NCBI GenBank assembly: GCA_017614275.1
Contig: JAGACE010000004.1
Coordinates: forward strand, 1 to 8,188
Source: Clostridia bacterium
GTDB lineage: Bacteria; Bacillota; Clostridia; Oscillospirales; Acutalibacteraceae
Direction of reading: 5' to 3'
DNA length: 8,188 nt
Both the position numbers and the translations under genes were made by a program. Positions 1-6,045 of the stretch are shown piece by piece (positions within the stretch are counted from its first letter, which is position 1; each line of letters opens with the position of its first letter). A model generated the notes under the pieces. That model was not told the origin of the DNA and did no database searches. It saw nothing but the letters and a program-made list of their open reading frames with translations.

Positions 1-193
1 AGGTCTCCGTGCAGCGCTTCAGCGGGCTCGTGAAGACCACGGGCGGATCCGGATAGACGCAGGTCTGCTTCAGATACTCCAGCTCCTCCTGGCCCTGCAG
101 GCTCAGCTCCAGGTCCTGATGGCCCACATACCGGCCTTCCTCGTTGCCGGTCGTCAGGCCGTGGCGGATGAAATGTAAGGTATAGGTCTTCAC
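1..193 (-). CDS. Histidine phosphatase family protein (phosphoglycerate mutase-like), N-terminal part, cut by window edge
   Basis: The first 64 codons of a gene that runs off the left edge. The protein begins MKTYTLHFIRHGLTTGN, which carries the RHG signature of the histidine phosphatase superfamily at residues 10-12 (His11 would be the phosphorylated residue), followed by a Gly-rich turn (GRYVGHQDLELS) and then the second conserved arginine region (TSPLKRCTET, residues 55-64). This family removes phosphate from sugar phosphates, cobalamin precursors or small phosphometabolites in the cytoplasm; the substrate cannot be told from this fragment. The start chosen is GTG at 193, because a GGGAGGA Shine-Dalgarno lies 7 bases upstream and because family members begin right before the first beta strand. 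An in-frame ATG at 220 would add nine residues (MHRLREEHT) but would absorb the Shine-Dalgarno. Family assignment is confident, specific function unknown. Confidence 0.88.
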   Translation of the reverse strand, partial: MKTYTLHFIRHGLTTGNEEGRYVGHQDLELSLQGQEELEYLKQTCVYPDPPVVFTSPLKRCTET

Positions 194-202
194 CGTGTGC
201 TC

Positions 203-220
203 CTCCCGGAGGCGATGCAT
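203..220. repeat. Copy 1 of an 18-bp exact repeat (other copy 7716-7733)
   Basis: CTCCCGGAGGCGATGCAT is identical at 203-220 and 7716-7733. On the minus strand both copies read as the six codons for MHRLRE: here in frame with and just upstream of the histidine phosphatase start, there in the tail of the lytic transglycosylase. Here it includes the phosphatase Shine-Dalgarno. Confidence 0.6.
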
Positions 221-224
221 CGCC
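211..224. repeat. 14-bp perfect palindrome GGCGATGCATCGCC in the phosphatase leader, possible operator
   Basis: The 14 bases read the same on both strands. They lie between the predicted transcription start (about 238) and the Shine-Dalgarno of the minus-strand histidine phosphatase gene. A perfect palindrome just downstream of a promoter is a typical place for a repressor dimer, but no regulator is recognised, so this is an inference from position and symmetry. Confidence 0.4.
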
Positions 225-244
225 CCGTCGTATAATATGGAAAG

Positions 245-273
245 AGTATAGCAGAAGCGCCCCGGCCTTGCAA
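245..273 (-). promoter_or_regulatory. Predicted sigma-70/sigma-A promoter of the histidine phosphatase gene
   Basis: On the minus strand TTGCAA (268-273, 4 of 6 matches to TTGACA) is separated by exactly 17 bp from TATACT (245-250, 5 of 6 matches to TATAAT). Transcription would start near 238, giving a leader of about 45 bases before the GTG. The -35 hexamer sits in the loop of the inverted repeat at 250-292. Confidence 0.65.
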
Positions 274-292
274 ACCGGAGCGCTCTTCTGCT
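250..292. repeat. Imperfect inverted repeat overlapping the phosphatase promoter
   Basis: AGCAGAAG (250-257) pairs with CTTCTGCT (285-292), CGC (258-260) with GCG (280-282), and CCGG (262-265) with CCGG (275-278). This leaves a two-base bulge, one mismatch and a nine-base loop. Neither side is followed by a run of T, so it is a poor intrinsic terminator. It covers the -35 element and touches the -10 element of the minus-strand promoter, which fits an operator better. Confidence 0.4.
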
Positions 293-504
293 TGTGTGAA
301 ATTTGGAGTGAGAAATGAGAAAGATTTGAAGAAATTTGAATAGGAGAAATCGTCTTCGGGAGATGCCCCTCCCTCCGACAGCTCCCACTATAAAGGGCTA
401 ACCTAAAAGATAGTTAAATCGCGCAAGTTTTTTGGAAATTTGCAATATTTGTTCGAATATTGTCACTTTTTTCCCCGGTTTGTAACTTCTATTTTGGCCA
501 TTCG
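293..504. other. AT-rich intergenic spacer without a recognisable gene
   Basis: No open frame with a ribosome-binding site is seen here. The first part (about 298-350) is purine-rich on the plus strand with several ATTTGA/AATTTGAA words. The middle (about 357-387) can pair GGGAG with CTCCC. A TATAAA at 389-394 has no matching -35. The clearest structure is a 7-bp inverted repeat at 443-462, listed separately. It may be the distal control region of the DUF975 gene. Confidence 0.5.
443..462. repeat. Inverted repeat CAATATT-N6-AATATTG upstream of the DUF975 promoter
   Basis: Perfect 7-bp arms at 443-449 and 456-462 enclose a six-base centre (tgttcg). It is about 45 bp upstream of the predicted -10 of the DUF975 gene and is followed after four bases by six T residues (467-472). 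It could be a regulator site; as a terminator the AT stem would be weak. Confidence 0.35.
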
Positions 505-513
505 TGGTATATT
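505..513 (+). promoter_or_regulatory. Predicted extended -10 promoter of the DUF975 gene
   Basis: TGGTATATT matches the extended -10 pattern TGnTATAAT (TATATT at 508-513). No good -35 hexamer lies 16-18 bp upstream, which is tolerated by extended -10 promoters. Transcription would start near 520, leaving a leader of about 50 bases. An overlapping TATTAT at 510-515 is an alternative -10. Confidence 0.45.
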
Positions 514-570
514 ATAGGTGCGGCAAACGCCAAATAGAAACCACTTTTTCCAAAAAGGAGAGTGTACCGA

Positions 571-1413
571 ATGAATCGCATCGAATTGAAACAGCGCGGC
601 AAAGCCGCGTTCAAAGCCAACTACTGGAAATCGGTCCTGGTCGCGTTCCTGCTGGCCATCGCCGTCGGCGGCTTCAACGCCGGGAACGCTTCCTACAACG
701 TGGATACCGATGAGGTCGAGGACCTGTTCGACCCGTCCACGTCCTATTCACAGGAAGTGATCAGCGGAGACACGCTCAGCGAACAGCTCAACGAACAGGG
801 GATCGACGCCGACTTCTCGTCCCTGCTCGGCGAACAGGCGACCGTCACCGCGGAAGAGGACTCGGTGCCCATCGTCAAGGACGTCGGGACCGTGGCCGGC
901 CTCGGCAGCCTCGGCATGCTGCTCACCATCTTCCTGTTCGGTCCGCTGGAGATCAGCTGCCGGAACTTCTTCAAGAAGAACCTGTCCGCTCCCGCGGAGC
1001 TTGAGGAACTCAACGTGGGCTTCGTCCCGAAGTACTGGCACAACCTGGCCACCATGCTTCTGAAGACCATCTTCCAGTTCCTGTGGTTCCTGCTGCTCAT
1101 CATCCCGGGCGTCGTCATGAGCTATGCGTACGCGATGACCCCGTATCTGGCGGCAGACCATCCCGAACTGGGCGCCAAAGAGACCATCGACCTGTCCCGG
1201 AACATGATGAAGGGCCACAAGTGGGAACTGTTCGTCCTGGACCTTTCCTTCCTCGGCTGGATCATTCTGTCCGTCCTCACCCTCGGCATCCTCGAGGTCT
1301 TCTACACCGGCCCCTACATGGCCAGCACCCATGCCGCCTTCTACAAGGAGCTCTGCGGCCAGACCTCTGCGCCGACGGACGTCGTGGAAGCCGACCTCCC
1401 TGCGGAAGCCTGA
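571..1413 (+). CDS. DUF975 family integral membrane protein
   Basis: A 280-residue membrane protein of the DUF975 family, found mainly in Firmicutes and without a known function. Family hallmarks visible here are the N-terminal MNRIELKQRGKAAFKANYWK, the FFKKNL stretch near residue 133, the amphipathic ETIDLSRNMMKGHKWELFVL segment (about 204-223) with its neighbouring SFLGWIILSVLTLGI helix, and the GPYMASTHAAFYKEL ending. Hydrophobic segments lie at about residues 21-35, 105-125, 160-185 and 220-245. Between the first two is an unusually long acidic loop (about 41-100, rich in Asp, Glu and Ser), probably outside the cell. The ATG at 571 was chosen because AAGGAG (555-560) lies 10 bases before it; the in-frame GTG at 562 would directly abut that site. 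It stands alone in its transcript, with a terminator 17 bases after the stop. Family is confident, role unknown. Confidence 0.88.
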   Translation: MNRIELKQRGKAAFKANYWKSVLVAFLLAIAVGGFNAGNASYNVDTDEVEDLFDPSTSYSQEVISGDTLSEQLNEQGIDADFSSLLGEQATVTAEEDSVPIVKDVGTVAGLGSLGMLLTIFLFGPLEISCRNFFKKNLSAPAELEELNVGFVPKYWHNLATMLLKTIFQFLWFLLLIIPGVVMSYAYAMTPYLAADHPELGAKETIDLSRNMMKGHKWELFVLDLSFLGWIILSVLTLGILEVFYTGPYMASTHAAFYKELCGQTSAPTDVVEADLPAEA

Positions 1414-1430
1414 TCCGCGCAAAACCAGAC

Positions 1431-1469
1431 AAAAAAGCGCCCGACCGACGGTCGGACGCTTTTCTTTTG
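1431..1469. terminator. Bidirectional intrinsic terminator between convergent genes
   Basis: AAAAGCG (1433-1439) pairs with CGCTTTT (1457-1463), and CCGACC (1441-1446) with GGTCGG (1450-1455), with one C/A mismatch and a GAC loop. The plus strand ends in TTTTCTTTT and the minus strand in six T, so it can stop the DUF975 transcript from the left and the three-gene operon from the right, whose last stop codon is 11 bases away. Confidence 0.88.
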
Positions 1470-1479
1470 TGCGGAAGAC

Positions 1480-2007
1480 TCAGCCGACGAAGAACGCCAC
1501 GATCCAGGGAAGGACATAGGCGAACGCCAGGCTGGTCAGCAGGCTGATGCCGTACCGCTCCAGGTAGGAGCCGGCGTACATGACGGCGGCCGGGACGGCC
1601 AGCAGGACTTTGGACACGGTCTTCGACTCCGCGGAGAACAGGTGCTCCCACATGTTCAGGGCGTCTTCCACGAGCGGGAAGCAGTTCGTCAGGAACGACA
1701 CGCCCACGTACAGCAGGATGACCGACAGCCAGCTGAAGGTGCCGAGGTAGAACAGCTGGACCGCGCCGGGGAAGGCGATGACCAGTCCAAGCAGCAGCAT
1801 GATGAGGTGCGGGCCGAAGCAGATCCCGAAGGAGCCTTTCTTCGGCGCCAGCAGGTGCTCCACATGGCCGCAGAGCTCGTTGCGCTGCATGTAATCCGAA
1901 TACTCCACCGGCACTTTGTAGATGCGGCAGAAGAGGTGCTCCAGGAAACCCTTCAGGAGGGCGCCCGGGAACGTGAGGAGTTTGATGATCTCATATACGA
2001 TTACCAT
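1480..2007 (-). CDS. Small multi-pass membrane protein, likely degenerate M50-like metallopeptidase homologue
   Basis: A 175-residue hydrophobic protein with hydrophobic stretches at about residues 7-18, 65-90, 91-112, 131-146 and 153-173. Its sequence follows, from memory of the family, the layout of small membrane metallopeptidase-like proteins: a PG turn followed by HExxH and (L)xC, then a G-x-V-x-H-E segment, a GP-containing helix, and a helix ending in FP-x-x-x-DA. Here these appear as PGALLKGFLEHLFC (14-27), CGHVEHLL (46-53), FGPHLIMLLLGLVI (64-77) and NCFPLVEDALNMW (108-120). The HExxH position reads KGFLE (19-23), so all three zinc-binding or catalytic residues would be missing; if related, it is probably not an active protease. 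The ATG start overlaps the stop of the preceding gene by 7 bases and has AGGTG seven bases upstream, so translation is probably coupled. Existence of the gene is certain; family is a tentative inference. Confidence 0.8.
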   Translation of the reverse strand: MVIVYEIIKLLTFPGALLKGFLEHLFCRIYKVPVEYSDYMQRNELCGHVEHLLAPKKGSFGICFGPHLIMLLLGLVIAFPGAVQLFYLGTFSWLSVILLYVGVSFLTNCFPLVEDALNMWEHLFSAESKTVSKVLLAVPAAVMYAGSYLERYGISLLTSLAFAYVLPWIVAFFVG

Positions 2008-3410
2008 GCGAAATCACCTGTCCCTTTCAGGAATACCTGCTCTGCGGTCTTCTTGCCGTCCAGGATCTTCTGCACGTCTTTGCTGACCCCGTAGCCGTAT
2101 TCGTCCATCTCCGTCTGCAGGGACTCGAGGGTGGCCTTCAGATCGGAGCGTTCACTCTTCAGTTTGGTCTTGGCGTCCGCGCTCTTGGCAGCTTTGATCG
2201 CCTCCGTCTTGTCGGCGATCTGCTGCTGCAGCACCAGCGAATAGATGCTGCACGCGGAGATGTAGTTGTTCGCCGTGGCGGCGTTGGCGTGCGCCTCTTC
2301 CGCGTAGGCCTGCGCCAGAGTCAGGTCCCCGTCCAGCAGGAACAGGATGGCGCGCTGATAGTTGAGGGTGGAGGCCGTGCCGTCGATCTTCAGGCCGGCG
2401 TCGCAGGCGGCGGCTGCCTGTTTCAGGTCGCCCTTCATGCGCTGGGCGACGGTCCGGTAGACGTAAGTGTACACGTCTTCGGAATTGCGGTCTTCCAGTT
2501 CATCGCACAGGGAGAGCGCCTGGTCGTAGTCCTTGGAGGACAGCGCCATCTCGGTCTCCAGCGGCAGGTAGAGGCTCGCGTAGTCCTCGCCCTGTGCCCG
2601 GATGGCGTCCACATACTTCTTCTGCGTGGCCTCGTCCTCGTTGAAGAGCAGGCAGGCGTAATAGCGGTAATAGTTCGCGAAGGCGGGATTGACATCCTTG
2701 CCCTTGATGGATTTGTCAAAGGCCTTGCTGAAGGACTTGAAGTCCTTGGCACCCTGCGCCGCTTCCTCGAAGTGGCTGTAGGCGGCCTCATACGCGTCGA
2801 TGCGGTCGCTCGTCTGCTTCGCGTAGCGGTTGTACCACTTGTTCAGGTCGGTGGGATAGTAGGCCTCCAGGTAGTTGTCCAGGACGCCGTACTGCTGGAT
2901 GCCGATGTCGTTCAGCAGCTTCACCTGGTTCTTCCGGTACCGGAAACCGTAGGTGTCGGTGCCCTCGGCGATCTGCCCGTTGAGTTCTCCGTACTTGTCC
3001 AGCGCGGACATGAGCTTGCCCTGCCGGGCCAGGCTCTGGGCCTGCGCCGTGCCGTGGTAGACGTTCCAGCCGTCGTGGGCCAGCAGGATGCCGAACACCA
3101 GGAAGAAAACGGCCATGACGGGGATGATGAACTGCCACCACTCGAAGGGGTAGCGTTTCATGTCGGTCAGGCATTCCTCACAGTATTCGGAGCCCTCCAC
3201 CGCCGCATGTTCGCCGCAGACGATGCACATGCCGCTGTCAGCGTCCGGCGCCGGGATCTCGTCCTCCGGCATCTCCCGGTACGCGCCTTCCGTCAGCGTT
3301 TTCCGGCGGGCTCTCTCTTTCATTTTTTCTGCTTTGCGGGCGGCTTTTTCGGCCTTTTTCTGCGCTTTGGCAGCCTCTTTTTCCGCCTGCTTCAGGTTGT
3401 CTGTGCTCAA
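2001..3410 (-). CDS. Zinc-ribbon membrane protein with coiled-coil N-terminus and helical-repeat (TPR-like) C-terminus
   Basis: A 469-residue protein of no named family that I recognise. Residues 4-40 are almost only Lys, Ala, Glu and Arg, a charged coiled coil. Residues 62-80 hold CxxC-x11-CxxC (Cys62, 65, 77, 80), a short zinc ribbon. A single membrane helix follows at about 94-111 (FIIPVMAVFFLVFGILLAH). The remaining 350 residues are alpha-helical with paired helices of TPR type, for example SKDYDQALSLCDELEDRN, KGDLKQAAAACDAGLKIDG and DGDLTLAQAYAEEAHANAA, ending in a Lys/Glu coiled coil. The ribbon is most likely cytoplasmic and the repeats outside, since Lys and Arg residues (MKRYPFEWW) precede the helix. 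The start is TTG at 3410, supported by AAGGAGGTG six bases upstream, which overlaps the stop codon of the previous gene. It is the middle gene of a coupled three-gene operon. Probably a protein-binding scaffold; this is inference. Confidence 0.85.
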   Translation of the reverse strand: MSTDNLKQAEKEAAKAQKKAEKAARKAEKMKERARRKTLTEGAYREMPEDEIPAPDADSGMCIVCGEHAAVEGSEYCEECLTDMKRYPFEWWQFIIPVMAVFFLVFGILLAHDGWNVYHGTAQAQSLARQGKLMSALDKYGELNGQIAEGTDTYGFRYRKNQVKLLNDIGIQQYGVLDNYLEAYYPTDLNKWYNRYAKQTSDRIDAYEAAYSHFEEAAQGAKDFKSFSKAFDKSIKGKDVNPAFANYYRYYACLLFNEDEATQKKYVDAIRAQGEDYASLYLPLETEMALSSKDYDQALSLCDELEDRNSEDVYTYVYRTVAQRMKGDLKQAAAACDAGLKIDGTASTLNYQRAILFLLDGDLTLAQAYAEEAHANAATANNYISACSIYSLVLQQQIADKTEAIKAAKSADAKTKLKSERSDLKATLESLQTEMDEYGYGVSKDVQKILDGKKTAEQVFLKGTGDFAW

Positions 3411-3422
3411 AGGGGCACCTCC

Positions 3423-3977
3423 TTACTTGGTCGTGGTCTTCGCGGCGTCGTCCGACGCCACCTTGGCCGAGAGGTCCATCGCCGTGAAGTCCTTCGTCAG
3501 GGTCTTCAGGTCCAGGCCGTCGGTCATATAAAAGAAGTTTCCGTACTCGTTGTTGATGCTCAGGGAATCCCCCATGATCAGGAGCGTGACGTCGTTCTTG
3601 TCCTTGACCTTCAGGGTGAACATCTCCACGTCGGCCGTGTAGTCCAGAGACGTGCGGTCCTCGTCGGTCGGCGTCTTGAGTTCCACCGCCTTCAGCTGCT
3701 CGAGGAAGGACGCGATGTCCTCCGGCTCGGTCAGTTCTTTCTCCGCGAGGCCGATGCCGCTCAGGCTGTCGATGCCGTCCCGGTGCAGGTACTCGACGGA
3801 CTCCACCGAGGAGGCCTTCGGGTAGAGCGGGTTGCCCTTGTCGTCCTCCGGTCCGTTGTCCGCGTTGCGGGTCAGGATCAGCGCGACAGCGGCGCCGATG
3901 ACGGCCAGCGCCAGCACGGCGGCCACGGCGATGATGATCGCCTTTTTGGGGCTCTTCTTTGCTTTCTGTTCTGTCAT
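3423..3977 (-). CDS. Small N-terminally anchored membrane protein of unknown function
   Basis: A 184-residue protein. The first 12 residues ([12 protein letters not shown]) are basic, followed by one long hydrophobic helix (about 13-36, [23 protein letters not shown]) without a lipobox or clear signal-peptidase site, so it looks like a signal anchor with the rest outside. The external part (37-184) is acidic and mixes strands and helices; segments such as [15 protein letters not shown] and [25 protein letters not shown] suggest a small alpha/beta domain. I do not recognise a family. The start at 3977 follows AAGGAAGG by 10 bases. The frame is open much further upstream, but the predicted promoter's -10 (4012-4017) rules out the earlier ATG at 4013. 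First gene of the operon; its TAA is next to the Shine-Dalgarno of the zinc-ribbon gene. Codon use matches its neighbours. Confidence 0.85.
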   Translation of the reverse strand: MTEQKAKKSPKKAIIIAVAAVLALAVIGAAVALILTRNADNGPEDDKGNPLYPKASSVESVEYLHRDGIDSLSGIGLAEKELTEPEDIASFLEQLKAVELKTPTDEDRTSLDYTADVEMFTLKVKDKNDVTLLIMGDSLSINNEYGNFFYMTDGLDLKTLTKDFTAMDLSAKVASDDAAKTTTK

Positions 3978-4011
3978 ATGAAGGATACCTTCCTTTCCAA
4001 CAGTTCTATTC

Positions 4012-4040
4012 ATTATACCGCGCGCGCGGATATCTCTCAA
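4012..4040 (-). promoter_or_regulatory. Strong predicted promoter of the three-gene membrane-protein operon
   Basis: On the minus strand TTGAGA (4035-4040, 5 of 6) is followed after exactly 17 bp by a perfect TATAAT (4012-4017). Transcription would start near 4005, 28 bases before the ATG at 3977. The spacer consists mostly of the palindrome at 4018-4029. No other promoter-like sequence or terminator is seen between the three genes, so they probably form one transcript of about 2.6 kb. Confidence 0.75.
4018..4029. repeat. 12-bp perfect palindrome CCGCGCGCGCGG inside the promoter spacer
   Basis: The palindrome fills 12 of the 17 bases between the -10 and -35 hexamers of the minus-strand operon promoter. 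It holds a ten-base alternating CG run, which is stiff, melts poorly and can adopt Z-form. A protein bound here would block RNA polymerase, so it may be an operator; no regulator can be named. Confidence 0.45.
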
Positions 4041-4049
4041 GAGAAAACC

Positions 4050-4078
4050 TTGCATTGCGGCGCCCGTGGTGTTAGAAT
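4050..4078 (+). promoter_or_regulatory. Predicted typA promoter
   Basis: TTGCAT (4050-4055, 3 of 6 matches) and TAGAAT (4073-4078, 5 of 6) are 17 bp apart, and the -10 is extended (TGTTAGAAT). Transcription would begin near 4085. It is divergent from the operon promoter at 4012-4040, the two -35 hexamers lying only 9 bases apart, so the two transcription units may compete or share control. Confidence 0.5.
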
Positions 4079-4120
4079 TTTCCGCGTATCTGAAGACTAT
4101 GGCAAGTGTAACGATAAATG

Positions 4121-4127
4121 AAGGTGA
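4121..4127 (+). promoter_or_regulatory. Ribosome-binding site that decides the typA start
   Basis: AAGGTGA matches the 3' half of the ideal AAGGAGGTGA and ends four bases before TTG 4132, which is normal spacing for that half. The competing ATG at 4099 has only a weak GAAG before it and would lie about 14 bases from the predicted transcription start. Confidence 0.5.
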
Positions 4128-4131
4128 AACA

Positions 4132-5952
4132 TTGAAACTCCGGGAAGACATTCGGAACGTGGCGATGATCGCCCACGTCGACCACGGCAAGACGACGCTG
4201 GTCGACGCGCTGCTCAAACAGAGCGGCATCTTCCGCCAGAACGAGCAGGTCGACGAGCGGGTCATGGACTCCAACGACCTCGAGCGGGAGCGCGGCATCA
4301 CCATCCTGTCCAAAAACACCTCCGTGCGCTACGGCAGCACGAAGATCAATATCATCGACACCCCCGGCCACGCGGACTTCGGCGGCGAGGTGGAGCGCAT
4401 CCTCCTCATGGTCGACGGCGTCCTGCTGCTGGTCGACGCCTTCGAGGGCTGCATGCCCCAGACCCGCTTCGTCCTGAAGAAGGCGCTCGGCCTCAAAAAG
4501 AAGGTGGTCGTGGTCATCAACAAGATCGATCGCCCCGGCGCGCGCCCCGCGGAAGTGGTGGACGAGGTCATCGACCTGTTCATCGAGCTCGGCGCCGACG
4601 AGGACCAGATCGAGTTCCCCGTGGTCTACGCCTCCGCGAAAGACGGCTACGCGTCCTTCGACGAGCGGGACCGGGAGGGCGACATGCGCCCCATCTTCGA
4701 GAGCATCCTGAAAGAAGTCCCCGCCCCGAAAGGCGATGTGGACGCGCCGCTCCAGGTACTGTTCTCCTCGCTGGACTATGACGACTACGTCGGCCGCATC
4801 GGCATCGGCCGCATCGAACGCGGCACCGTCAAACAGGGCGAGCAGGTCGTCCTGTGCAAGGCGGACGGCTCCGAGGAAAAGGTCAAAGTCTCCCGGCTGT
4901 ATGCCTACGAAGGCCTGCAGCGGGTGGAGGTCCCGGAAGCCGGCGCCGGCGAGATCATCTGTGTCTCGGGCATCTCCGACATCAACATCGGCGAGACCGC
5001 CTGCGATCCGGAGCACGTGGAGCCGCTGGAGTTCATCAAGATCGACGAGCCCACCATCTCCATGAATTTCATCGTCAACGACTCCCCCTTCGCCGGCCGG
5101 GAAGGCAAGTATGTCACCTCCCGGAACATCCGGGACCGGCTCTTCAAGGAAGTGGAGACGAACGTGGCGATGCGCGTGGAGGAGACCGACACCACGGACA
5201 CCTTCAAGGTCTCCGGCCGCGGCGAACTCCACCTGTCCATCCTCATCGAAACCATGCGGCGCGAAGGCTACGAGTTCGCGGTCTCCCGCCCGAAGGTCAT
5301 CTACAAGAGGGACGACAACGGACAGCTGCTGGAGCCCATGGAGCTGCTGAGCGTGGAAGTGCCCTCCGAATACGTGGGCGCGGTCATCGAGAAGCTCGGC
5401 ACCCGGAAGGCGGAACTGCGGGACATGGCCGCCCACGACGGCGGCGCCACCCATCTGGAGTTCTCCGTCCCCTCCCGCGGGCTCATCGGCTACCGCTCCG
5501 AGTTCCTGACCGACACCAACGGCAACGGCATCATGAACCAGCTGTTCGACGGCTATGCCCCCTACAAAGGAGACATGGAGACCCGCGAGCGGGGCTCCAT
5601 CGTGGTCCACGAGACCGGCGTCTCCTCGGCCTACGGCCTGTTCAACACGCAGGAGCGCGGCACCCTGTTCATCGGCGCCGGCGTCGATGTGTATGAAGGC
5701 ATGATCATCGGCGAGTGCAACCGCGCCGAGGACATCGTCTGCAACGTCTGCAAGACCAAGCACCTGACCAACACCCGGGCCTCCGGCTCCGACGACGCCC
5801 TGCGCCTCACGCCGCCGACGGTCCTCTCTCTGGAACAGTGCATGGAGTTCATCTCCGACGACGAACTCCTGGAGGTCACCCCGGAGAGCCTCCGCCTCCG
5901 CAAGACCATCCTCTCCAAGGAAAAACGCCTGAAACAGCAGTTCCGGAAATAA
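4132..5952 (+). CDS. typA: Translational GTPase TypA/BipA
   Basis: A 606-residue ribosome-associated GTPase of the EF-G/LepA superfamily. TypA binds the 70S ribosome near the A site and supports 50S subunit assembly and growth under cold and other stresses. All five G motifs are present: G1 AHVDHGKT (14-21), G2 RGITI (54-58), G3 DTPGH (76-80), G4 NKID (130-133) and G5 SAK (168-170). They are followed by the beta-barrel domain II, the EF-G-like domains III and V, and the TypA-specific C-terminal domain with [23 protein letters not shown] and the basic tail [19 protein letters not shown]. The length matches the family norm of about 605-615. The start chosen is TTG at 4132, giving [22 protein letters not shown] as in other TypA proteins; ATG at 4099 would add eleven residues ([11 protein letters not shown]) and remains possible. 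Transcribed alone and ended by the hairpin directly after the stop. Confidence 0.97.
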   Translation: MKLREDIRNVAMIAHVDHGKTTLVDALLKQSGIFRQNEQVDERVMDSNDLERERGITILSKNTSVRYGSTKINIIDTPGHADFGGEVERILLMVDGVLLLVDAFEGCMPQTRFVLKKALGLKKKVVVVINKIDRPGARPAEVVDEVIDLFIELGADEDQIEFPVVYASAKDGYASFDERDREGDMRPIFESILKEVPAPKGDVDAPLQVLFSSLDYDDYVGRIGIGRIERGTVKQGEQVVLCKADGSEEKVKVSRLYAYEGLQRVEVPEAGAGEIICVSGISDINIGETACDPEHVEPLEFIKIDEPTISMNFIVNDSPFAGREGKYVTSRNIRDRLFKEVETNVAMRVEETDTTDTFKVSGRGELHLSILIETMRREGYEFAVSRPKVIYKRDDNGQLLEPMELLSVEVPSEYVGAVIEKLGTRKAELRDMAAHDGGATHLEFSVPSRGLIGYRSEFLTDTNGNGIMNQLFDGYAPYKGDMETRERGSIVVHETGVSSAYGLFNTQERGTLFIGAGVDVYEGMIIGECNRAEDIVCNVCKTKHLTNTRASGSDDALRLTPPTVLSLEQCMEFISDDELLEVTPESLRLRKTILSKEKRLKQQFRK

Positions 5953-5980
5953 AAAAAGACCCCGTCCGGGGTCTTTTTTT
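5951..5980 (+). terminator. Intrinsic terminator of typA
   Basis: GACCCC (5958-5963) pairs with GGGGTC (5968-5973) around a GTCC loop, followed by seven T (5974-5980) and preceded by seven A. It begins inside the typA stop codon. The flanking A and T runs extend the stem and could let it work in both directions. Confidence 0.93.
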
Positions 5981-6004
5981 CTGTCCCAAAATGTTACAAA
6001 TCGA

Positions 6005-6024
6005 CAAAAGTGTCTCTACTTTTG
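6005..6024. repeat. Short inverted repeat CAAAAGT-N6-ACTTTTG
   Basis: Perfect 7-bp arms at 6005-6011 and 6018-6024 with a gtctct centre, lying between the typA terminator and the orphan plus-strand promoter. Neither strand has a T run directly after it. The C6-T-G5 run at 6033-6044 follows. Possible protein site; no further support. Confidence 0.3.
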
Positions 6025-6045
6025 CAAAACAACCCCCCTGGGGGC

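Noticed and set aside
389..394. TATAAA as a -10 element in the long intergenic spacer
   Set aside because: No -35-like hexamer at 16-18 bp and no extended -10; the site at 505-513 is better placed for the DUF975 gene.
748..1422. 224-codon minus-strand frame opposite the DUF975 gene
   Set aside because: Charged low-complexity translation with no start signal; the plus-strand gene has clear family hallmarks.
2289..4121. 610-codon plus-strand open frame opposite the three-gene operon
   Set aside because: The translation is rich in Val, Leu, Gly, Arg and His without any domain, has no ribosome-binding site, and lies opposite three genes with good starts and coherent proteins. It is a by-product of GC-rich third positions.
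3978..4319. Upstream extension of the minus-strand frame of the small anchored protein to 4319
   Set aside because: The extra residues are antisense to typA and cross the strong promoter at 4012-4040; the basic plus hydrophobic N-terminus at 3977 is the natural start.
4072..5763. 563-codon minus-strand open frame opposite typA
   Set aside because: Low-complexity Asp/Val/His/Gly translation typical of the antisense of a GC-rich gene; typA is complete and conserved on the other strand.
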